Shown here piece by piece: positions 58,160 to 64,000 of a stretch of 64,000 nucleotides of DNA. Within the stretch, counting starts at the first letter, position 1. Each line of letters opens with the position of its first letter. This DNA is from Curtobacterium sp. MCJR17_020 (lineage in GTDB: Bacteria; Actinomycetota; Actinomycetes; Actinomycetales; Microbacteriaceae). A program made the position numbers and the translations under genes. The notes beneath the pieces were generated by a model that ran no database searches, was not told the DNA's origin, and saw nothing but the letters and a program-made list of their open reading frames with translations. The stretch is from positions 3,224,001 through 3,288,000 of the forward strand of contig NZ_CP126260.1 in the NCBI RefSeq assembly GCF_003234365.2. The letters run 5' to 3'.

Positions 58160-58861
58160 CTATGGCGTAAGCGACTCGAATCGGCTGGCACCGTGGCCCC
58201 TGCCGACGTAGAGCAGCTTTGCGCGGACGCGGGAAGTTCCGGCGGCTCGGCGCTTGACGGCATCAACGTAGAGCGCGAGTTGCTTCCGGTCCTTCTGCAG
58301 CACCCAGTCCGGCGGGTTAGCGTTCCCGACCTTCAGATCGAGGACGTCCATGACGCCCCTTTGCCGCCACACGACGAGGTCCGCGCGAAGGCGAGTCGGC
58401 GCACCTTCGACGGGGTTGAAGAATCCGTCCGCCATGAACAGCGGCACTTCCGACCAGACGCAGGTCGTCAGCCCTCCGGTGAGGCCGACTTCCCGGATGA
58501 AGGCGGCGATACCGTTCGCAGCGTTGATGATGTACCGGTCGAGATCGATGAGAACCTCGCGGCGATCAGCAGTGGACAGGCGTTGCCACTCCGGTTCGAA
58601 GGTCGTGAAATCTCTCGGGCCTTCGAGGTTGACGAGGCCGAGAGCGGTGTCCTTCTCAAGATCGGTACCTCCATCGAGCAGGTTCTCGAGCGCTCGGGCG
58701 AGCACAGTCGCAGCGACAATCGCTCGCCGTTTCACGAATTCCGGGTCTTTCACAGCGCGAAGCTGGTCCCCGACAAGTGGCCTGACGAACGGCCACAACA
58801 CGGCTCGGTGAACGAGCTGACCGCGGAGCATGAAGATCGTGCTATCCCCCATGGAGGACAT
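58160..58861 (-). CDS. PD-(D/E)xK-like nuclease-fold protein
   Basis: 233 residues from ATG 58861 (the longer frame upstream looks non-coding). The core has LRADLVVWRQRGVMDVLDLK, where RADLVV gives the first Asp and VLDLKVG a D-x-K in place of E-x-K, then KDRKQLALYVDAVKRRAAG, the Q-L-x-x-Y motif of RecB-like PD-(D/E)xK enzymes. It may be a nuclease of a defence locus or a DNA-repair relative. It is upstream of the HipA-like kinase in the same direction, 115 nt away. Confidence 0.62.
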   Translation of the reverse strand: MSSMGDSTIFMLRGQLVHRAVLWPFVRPLVGDQLRAVKDPEFVKRRAIVAATVLARALENLLDGGTDLEKDTALGLVNLEGPRDFTTFEPEWQRLSTADRREVLIDLDRYIINAANGIAAFIREVGLTGGLTTCVWSEVPLFMADGFFNPVEGAPTRLRADLVVWRQRGVMDVLDLKVGNANPPDWVLQKDRKQLALYVDAVKRRAAGTSRVRAKLLYVGRGHGASRFESLTP

Positions 58862-59214
58862 TTTGCTCGCACGCCTGTCGGCACGGCCGCATAGGCGTTG
58901 GAGTGTCTGGTCTGTGCGTCGTGGCGTGCCCCAAACGAGCAGGGCTGCGGGGGCGCGACGCCGCTCTGCCGGGCTGGGTCGTCGCACGCAGACCTGATGA
59001 GTCGCTTCGAAGTTCGAGCATCGAAGAGGCCGCTTCGTGTCAATGTGCCGGCGGGAAGTTCCCGCGGAAAGGGCATGCGACGCGGACGCACGTGACACCG
59101 AGAGCTGGACCACCTTGCGTGTCCTCGTGCCCATGCGCCGCATCCGTCGGTGCGGGGCGGCGTGATGCAGCCAGGCGCTCGTTTCTGTCCATCGATGGCC
59201 CAGAAGCTGCTCGG
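58862..59214. other. Spacer without a recognisable gene
   Basis: About 350 bp between the nuclease-like gene and the large membrane protein gene. It holds a short perfect dyad GCGGGAAGTTCCCGC at 59050-59064. Open frames on both strands are high-GC shadows without family resemblance or ribosome sites. Confidence 0.4.
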
Positions 59215-60372
59215 TTACGTCAGCGGACGACGTACGAGCTCAGCACGACGTTCCCGGCACGAGCATGCCCGCTTACGCTCGTCGCGGTCCATCCGCGCGT
59301 GTTGCAGGCGGGCGAGGAGCGGTCGCTCTGCATCAATCGCCGAGCGAAGGTGCGCCTCGGTTTCGCACAGGTCTATGGACTGTTTGAGGAGCGCGCGTCG
59401 CCGCATCCTGAGTGTTGCGTCCTGGTAGGTCCATCCTCCGAACCAGGTGCGCGGCATGAGCGCGGCTGCCGATGGGACGAGCATCGCGACGAAGCCGTCG
59501 ACCGCGCTTTGTGTGATCGAAATGCCGTCGGCGAGTGTCACGCTTGCGACCCACGAGGCTGCAGGCGCAGTCGCACCGACGATGATGAGGATGCGGCTTC
59601 CGACCGGACGGCTGATGAGCGCGGCGAGCCAGCACAGCCCGAACATGGCCGTGCTCCACGTCACTGCGACGAGCAGGTCGATGATGATCGCGGTCGGGGG
59701 ATCGAGCGTCTGTCCCAGCATCGCCACGATCCCGATGCTGCACGTCGACGTGATCACGGATACCGTCACTATGAGCAGGAGAGCGCGGCGCTTGCCGGAA
59801 GCTGGGCGGACATCTGCGGGAATGTGCTGGAGGTCGACTTCGACCAGCTCCGCCTGACTTCGGGTCAGCCGGAGCTGCTCGTGGCTCGTCCCGAGGACGA
59901 TGATGCCGATCCAGAGTGCCCCTCCGGTGAGAAGCACAGTGGTGACGGCGGCGGACCACAGGTGCGGAGCGACGCGGTGATAGTTCACGACCGCGACGAT
60001 GACGATGACGAGGTGGGCCACGCAGATACCGGCAATGGCCCACGCGGAGAGCGCGAGCCGGCGCCGAAGCCGCAGTGCGCCATCGTCCTCGGCCGCATCT
60101 TTGGACTGCCCGAGCAGCAGGCCGATGATGCCGAGCAACATGGCGCACAGGAGCGGGAGGAACCAGCCAGCGTCGTCGATGAGAGTCAGGCCGAGGTCCC
60201 CGATCGCGTTCAGTATCGCCGTACTTCGGTTGAGGCTGGGGTCGAGCCATGCCGTGGTGGACGTGGTGGCGGCGAGGACCAAGAGGACGGCGCCAGTGGC
60301 TATCCCCGTGCCCTGATAGGCGGCCTTCCTGATGTTCGAACGGCGCACGTTCCGGACGACCGCCGAGTTCAC
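59215..60372 (-). CDS. Polytopic membrane protein of unknown function
   Basis: 385 residues from GTG 60372; sequence upstream of this start is poor coding. About eight to nine membrane helices in pairs (GTGIATGAVLLVLAATTSTT, FLPLLCAMLLGIIGLLLGQ, LSAWAIAGICVAHLVIVIVA and others). Two soluble segments, one after helix 5 (EQLRLTRSQAELVEVDLQHI) and a basic C-terminal helix RMRRRALLKQSIDLCETEAH, may reach the cytoplasm. No known family. Confidence 0.6.
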   Translation of the reverse strand: MNSAVVRNVRRSNIRKAAYQGTGIATGAVLLVLAATTSTTAWLDPSLNRSTAILNAIGDLGLTLIDDAGWFLPLLCAMLLGIIGLLLGQSKDAAEDDGALRLRRRLALSAWAIAGICVAHLVIVIVAVVNYHRVAPHLWSAAVTTVLLTGGALWIGIIVLGTSHEQLRLTRSQAELVEVDLQHIPADVRPASGKRRALLLIVTVSVITSTCSIGIVAMLGQTLDPPTAIIIDLLVAVTWSTAMFGLCWLAALISRPVGSRILIIVGATAPAASWVASVTLADGISITQSAVDGFVAMLVPSAAALMPRTWFGGWTYQDATLRMRRRALLKQSIDLCETEAHLRSAIDAERPLLARLQHARMDRDERKRACSCRERRAELVRRPLT

Positions 60373-60740
60373 GTCGCGACCCCGCCAACGCCGGTCGTGC
60401 CGCCCGCCGCCGTCAGCGTGCTCCGCCAGCCGACCTGTTGCGCGCTGACCCCGAGTACCTCTCCCCATGAACACAGCGTGACTGTATCGGGATGAGCGCG
60501 TCCGCTCGGAACCGGGCCGCCACGCGGGCTCTCGCGATATGTGCGCTCCTCCCCCCGAGCACGCCCCCTGCCCACCGGGGGACTTAGCCGCGCTCTCGCC
60601 GCGGAGGAGTGCTCCACGCAGAAAAGCGTCGAATACGTCCTGAATGTCGTCGGCGGTCGGCTTCACAGGCCGGTACCGGCCGTCTGTCTGGCCTCTCTTC
60701 GGGCCCGCAGTGTCTGGTTCCGCATGAGCGGTGCGGACGG
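60373..60740. other. Spacer with a possible gene remnant
   Basis: The leftward frame from GTG 60666 starts plausibly (KPTADDIQDVFDAFLRGALL, RGESAAKSPGG) but then turns into low-quality sequence, so it may be the 5' piece of a broken gene. Nothing else is supported in this stretch. Confidence 0.35.
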
Positions 60741-60776
60741 CCGAAGGCCCGGCGCAGATCTGCGCCGGGCCTTCGG
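60741..60776. terminator. 36-bp perfect palindrome
   Basis: CCGAAGGCCCGGCGCAGA (60741-60758) is the exact complement of 60759-60776. It lies 24 nt after the stop of the truncated secreted-protein gene, which is read towards it, and is a strong terminator stem. Confidence 0.8.
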
Positions 60777-60799
60777 TGAATTCTCGCTGATTGCTGCGA

Positions 60800-61023
60800 T
60801 CAGTTGTTGGTCTGCGTCAGCGTGAGGTAGTCGATGCCGACGATGTAGGACGTGCTCGCGGCGTTTTTCCCGGTGACGGTGTAACTGACCGTGTGGGTCC
60901 CGTCGGAAGTGATGTGGATGGGAACGGTGAGGGAGGCCCACTTCCCCGTCTGGGCGCTGTAGAGGTCTTGCGGCTGACCGACGTTCATGCCGTCGACGGC
61001 GATTTGGACTGTCCCCCTGGTCC
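60800..61023 (-). pseudogene. 3' end of a secreted carbohydrate-binding-type protein
   Basis: Frame without start: GTVQIAVDGMNVGQPQDLYS, AQTGKWASLTVPIHITSDGT, HTVSYTVTGKN and a final YIVGIDYLTLTQTNN. It resembles the last beta-sandwich of a secreted glycosidase or binding module. Everything upstream of about 61023 is lost, while the strong terminator remains. ATG 60988 is internal. Confidence 0.5.
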
Positions 61024-61495
61024 GCCGCCATCATCAGGGCGGGTTCGCCGGGTATGACGGACGCGACCCCCGCGCCACTCCCACCACGGCAGACCAAATC
61101 CCTGACGGCGTAAAGGGCTGGGCGGCACCGGCGCGCCTCCTTACGGAGGGAATCGACACCCCGGCCGGCGGACGATGACGCTCGACGACCGGAGCGTCGA
61201 CGCTCGACAGGCCTGATCGTTTGTGTGCCCCACGTCGTGTCCGTGACTTGGGCACGGCAGCGAACCATTGGCCTGAATCCGCTTCACACCACCTCGGAGT
61301 TTGGAACACTCGCGCTTGGTCCGACCTCGCAACGACTGCCCGGCTCGAGATCGGACTGAACGCCAACCCGTACTCTTGCAAGCCCCTACGAGACTGTCTT
61401 CAATCGCTTCGCGCCAAGGTCCGGGTCGCGCCGCCCGTTACCGAACTGCGTGATCTCGGCTCCGGAATGGCTCACTGGGCCGAATCGCCATGGTT
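61024..61495. other. Spacer without a convincing gene
   Basis: 470 bp between the beta-sandwich remnant and the XRE gene. A rightward open frame from 61221 has two similar stretches (VRDLGTAANHWPE and LRDLGSGMAHWAE) but runs on into the antisense of the XRE gene and has no ribosome site; it may be decayed DNA. Confidence 0.35.
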
Positions 61496-61768
61496 TCACC
61501 GCAGAACAACTAGCTGGACACCCAAGGCCAACTGCAGGCGCCCGATCGTCGCCAAGTCCGGCCACACCTCTCCGGCCAGGATGTTCGCCAACGTCTGACG
61601 ATTCACCCCCGCCGCTGCAGCGACTTCACGGAGGGACTGCGAGCCGATCGCCTCACTTAGATGACGCGCGAACTGACGGCCGATCTCCCCGACCGGATCT
61701 GAAGACGCCACTTCGGGCCACGGCGCAGGAGCCAACTCCACCGGACTCAACCGAGACGTTCTGCTCAC
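61496..61768 (-). CDS. XRE-type helix-turn-helix protein
   Basis: 90 residues from GTG 61768, chosen because GGGAGG lies 5 nt upstream. The HTH is LREVAAAAGVNRQTLANILA followed by GEVWPDLATIGRLQLALG, like a Cro/C1 domain. The N-terminal 35 residues are proline-rich. It stands alone at the edge between accessory DNA and nrdEF. Targets unknown. Confidence 0.75.
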   Translation of the reverse strand: MSRTSRLSPVELAPAPWPEVASSDPVGEIGRQFARHLSEAIGSQSLREVAAAAGVNRQTLANILAGEVWPDLATIGRLQLALGVQLVVLR

Positions 61769-61969
61769 AACACCTCCCAAAAAGGGCAATAGATCGCAGG
61801 CACACCACGTGCCAACTGGGCAAGGAACGCCCGCACAAACCGAAACTGGCCAGCTAGAGCGCCGTCAGGCCAGCAAGGAAACAGCCTCGGCCAACACTGA
61901 CTCCTGAATGGCCAGGTCCAAGACGGGTCATCACGAAGCCAGCGGGGCGCCCCACGAGTCAGACCAGGA

Positions 61970-62971
61970 TCAGAAGTCCCAGTCCTCGTCCTCAGTCTTC
62001 TCCGCCTTGCCGATGACGTACGACGACCCGGACCCCGAGAAGAAGTCGTGGTTCTCGTCGGCGTTGGGCGACAGGGCCGACAGGATCGCCGGGTTCACGT
62101 CCGTCGTCTCCTTGGGGAACATCGGCTCGTAGCCCAGGTTCATCAGCGCCTTGTTGGCGTTGTAGTGCAGGAACTTCTTGACGTCCTCGGTCAGCCCGAC
62201 CTGGTCGTAGAGGTCCTGCGTGTACTGCACCTCGTTCTCGTAGAGCTCGAACAGCAGGTTGAACGTGTAGTCCTTGATCTCCTGCTTGCGCTCTTCGGAA
62301 GCGCCTTCGAGGCCCTTCTGGAACTTGTACCCGATGTAGTACCCGTGGACGGCTTCGTCGCGGATGATCAGGCGGATCAGGTCAGCGGTGTTGGTGAGCT
62401 TGGCGCGGGACGACCAGTACATCGGCAGGTAGAAGCCGGAGTAGAACAGGAACGACTCGAGCAGCGTCGAGGCGACCTTGCGCTTCAGGGGGTCGTCACC
62501 GGTGTAGTAGTCGAGGACGATCTGGGCCTTCTTCTGCAGGTTCACGTTCTCGGTGGACCAGCGGAAGGCGTCGTCGATCTCGGGCGTCGAGGCCAGCGTC
62601 GAGAAGATCGACGAGTAGCTCTTCGCGTGCACCGACTCCATGAACGCGATGTTCGTGTAGACGGCTTCTTCGTGCGGGGTGATGGCGTCGGGGATCAGGC
62701 TGATCGCGCCGACGGTGCCCTGGATGGTGTCGAGCAGCGTCAGGCCGGTGAAGACCCGCATGGTGAGCTGCTGCTCTGCCGGGGTCAGCGTGTTCCACGA
62801 CTGCACGTCGTTCGACAGCGGCACCTTCTCGGGCAGCCAGAAGTTGTTGACCAGCCGGTTCCAGACCTCGACGTCCTTGTCGTCCTGGATGCGGTTCCAG
62901 TTGATGGCACTGACCGAGCTGATCAGCGGGATGGACTTGCCCGTGGCGTGGACCGGGTCGGTGAGGGTCAT
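61970..62971 (-). CDS. nrdF: Class Ib ribonucleotide reductase beta subunit
   Basis: 333 residues. The dimetal-site helices are present: PHEEAVYTNIAFMESVHAKS (E-x-x-H), later IRDEAVHGYYIGYKF (E-x-x-H), and a radical-type Tyr follows the first pair. With NrdE it reduces ribonucleoside diphosphates to deoxyribonucleotides; Mn2 or Fe2 supports the tyrosyl radical. ATG 62971. It follows nrdE on the same strand with 94 nt between, holding a hairpin of family B. nrdH and nrdI would be upstream of nrdE, outside the window. Confidence 0.95.
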   Translation of the reverse strand: MTLTDPVHATGKSIPLISSVSAINWNRIQDDKDVEVWNRLVNNFWLPEKVPLSNDVQSWNTLTPAEQQLTMRVFTGLTLLDTIQGTVGAISLIPDAITPHEEAVYTNIAFMESVHAKSYSSIFSTLASTPEIDDAFRWSTENVNLQKKAQIVLDYYTGDDPLKRKVASTLLESFLFYSGFYLPMYWSSRAKLTNTADLIRLIIRDEAVHGYYIGYKFQKGLEGASEERKQEIKDYTFNLLFELYENEVQYTQDLYDQVGLTEDVKKFLHYNANKALMNLGYEPMFPKETTDVNPAILSALSPNADENHDFFSGSGSSYVIGKAEKTEDEDWDF

Positions 62972-63012
62972 GGGATTGTCTTCCGGATTCGAGATGGTGA
63001 TCTGATGACGGA

Positions 63013-63049
63013 CTGGAGGCGCGGGGCGGGGCCCGCCCCGCGCCTCCAG
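63013..63049. repeat. Family B hairpin between nrdE and nrdF
   Basis: CTGGAGGCGCGGGGCGGG (63013-63030) is the exact complement of 63032-63049, leaving one base at the tip. It lies within the nrdE-nrdF spacer, so it may tune the ratio of the two subunits by partial termination or mRNA protection. Confidence 0.75.
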
Positions 63050-63065
63050 GAAGAGAGCGGCAGCT

Positions 63066-64000
63066 CTACAGCATGCAGCTGACGCAGCCCTCGACCTCGG
63101 TGCCCTCGAGGGCGAGCTGACGCAGACGGATGTAGTAGATCGTCTTGATGCCCTTGCGCCATGCGTAGATCTGCGCCTTGTTGATGTCACGCGTGGTGGC
63201 GGTGTCCTTGAAGAACAGCGTCAGGGACAGGCCCTGGTCCACGTGCTGCGTCGCCGCGGCGTACGTGTCGATGATCTTCTCGGCACCGATCTCGTACGCG
63301 TCCTGGTAGTAGTCCAGGTTGTCGTTCGTCATGAACGGCGCCGGGTAGTAGACGCGGCCGAGCTTGCCTTCCTTGCGGATCTCGATCTTCGACGCGATCG
63401 GGTGGATCGACGACGTCGAGTGGTTGATGTACGAGATCGAACCGGTCGGCGGCACGGCCTGCAGGTTCTGGTTGTAGATGCCGTGCTCCTGGACGGACGC
63501 CTTCAGCGCCTTCCAGTCGTCCTGCGTCGGGATCGTGATGTTCGCGTTGTCGAACAGCGACGCAACGCGGGGGGTCGCCGGGGTCCACGCCTGGTCGGTG
63601 TACTTGTCGAAGAACTCACCCGACGCGTACTTCGAGTCACGGAAGCCGTCGAAGGTCTCGCCGGTCTCGATCGCGATCTTGTTCGACGCACGAAGGGCGT
63701 GGAACAGCACCGTGTAGAAGTAGATGTTCGTGAAGTCGATGCCCTCTTCGGAGCCGTAGTAGACGCGCTCACGAGCAAGGTAGCCGTGCAGGTTCATCTG
63801 GCCGAGGCCGATGGCGTGCGACTTGTCGTTGCCGTCCTCGACGGAACGCACCGAGGTGATGTGCGACATCTGCGAGACCGAGGTCAGGCCGCGGATGGCC
63901 GTCTCGATGGTCTTGCCGAAGTCGGGCGAGTCCATCGTCAGCGCGATGTTCAGCGAGCCGAGGTTGCAGGAGATGTCCTTGCCGATCTCCTTGTAGGACA
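63066..64000 (-). CDS. nrdE: Class Ib ribonucleotide reductase alpha subunit, 3' part
   Basis: The frame is open to the window edge, giving 311 C-terminal residues of NrdE. Visible are DISCNLGSLNIAL (active-site Cys and Asn), LQAVPPTGSISYINHSTSSI, QGLSLTLFF, KAQIYAWRKGIKTIYYIRLR with the paired Tyr of the radical path, and the C-terminal redox pair in EGCVSCML that is reduced by NrdH. It is the catalytic subunit upstream of nrdF in the operon. Confidence 0.95.
   Translation of the reverse strand, partial: SYKEIGKDISCNLGSLNIALTMDSPDFGKTIETAIRGLTSVSQMSHITSVRSVEDGNDKSHAIGLGQMNLHGYLARERVYYGSEEGIDFTNIYFYTVLFHALRASNKIAIETGETFDGFRDSKYASGEFFDKYTDQAWTPATPRVASLFDNANITIPTQDDWKALKASVQEHGIYNQNLQAVPPTGSISYINHSTSSIHPIASKIEIRKEGKLGRVYYPAPFMTNDNLDYYQDAYEIGAEKIIDTYAAATQHVDQGLSLTLFFKDTATTRDINKAQIYAWRKGIKTIYYIRLRQLALEGTEVEGCVSCML

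Noticed and set aside
58862..59143. N-terminal extension of the PD-(D/E)xK-like protein
   Set aside because: The extra residues are arginine/serine-rich shadow text; ATG 58861 begins the hydrophobic, protein-like sequence.
61221..61598. 125-residue rightward ORF with an internal repeat of about 13 residues
   Set aside because: It has no ribosome site, overlaps the better-supported XRE gene on the other strand, and the repeat is weak at DNA level.
1..64000. tRNA, rRNA, CRISPR arrays, riboswitches
   Set aside because: No cloverleaf, rRNA segment, spaced short direct repeats or recognisable riboswitch core was found on reading the spacers; weak structured RNAs could still be missed by eye.

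Overview
The window is high-GC actinobacterial DNA. The gene families (DivIVA-domain protein, pxpABC with DUF969/DUF979, a DUF6421-like cluster, class Ib nrdEF), frequent GTG starts, 4-nt ATGA/GTGA overlaps and several probably leaderless genes point to Microbacteriaceae, most likely Curtobacterium or a close relative. That placement is inference from gene content, not from a marker gene.

Layout. (1) 1-13.4 kb is ordinary chromosome: an alpha/beta hydrolase tail, a sugar/polyol operon (MFS, TIM-barrel isomerase, Gfo/Idh/MocA dehydrogenase) with a divergent TetR, and a 5-oxoproline regulon. The regulon is pxpABC plus a divergent GntR and DUF969-DUF979-DUF2891, and both arms carry the palindrome TTGTTCAACAA. 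(2) 13.4-17.7 kb: a TetR, membrane proteins, and a cysteine-rich secreted protein followed by a tightly coupled ABC exporter operon. (3) 17.8-31.7 kb: a DUF6421-like/SDR/aldolase/zinc-ribbon-SDR cluster, a lipoprotein, a broken hydrolase, TetR+SDR, GDSL lipoprotein, GH20, then LysR with mesX-mesD (folate-independent methionine synthesis).

(4) 31.7-45.5 kb is an accretion island next to mesD. Its centrepiece is an SDP-type (sporulation-delaying-protein-like) peptide toxin operon at 31965-36019: two tandem SdpC-like precursors sharing a nearly identical 224-bp pro-region but with different mature segments, then SdpA, SdpB, a DUF1648 candidate immunity protein and a CPBP membrane protease, all overlapping or closely spaced. 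A 3' fragment of mesD lies at 36568-37083 and a decayed 56-bp mesD piece at 41570-41625, so mesD looks like a repeated insertion point. The second segment carries a WXG100-like/DUF1023 secreted hydrolase and lipoproteins. A free-standing SdpI-domain gene, a second PRC-barrel gene and IS481 and IS30 elements follow.

(5) 45.5-61.8 kb is accessory and defence-like: a SEFIR protein, a KAP P-loop NTPase, a second identical IS481 copy, HAD and Nudix enzymes, an IS3 element sitting beside fragments of an AbiTii-type gene, a DUF4145 protein, a HipA-like kinase with DUF3037, and a PD-(D/E)xK-like protein. (6) 61.97-64 kb returns to core chromosome with nrdF and the 3' part of nrdE.

Two families of palindromic intergenic elements punctuate the core and transitional regions, mostly between convergent genes, and probably act as bidirectional terminators or REP-like repeats. 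No tRNA, rRNA, CRISPR array or integrase gene was recognised.
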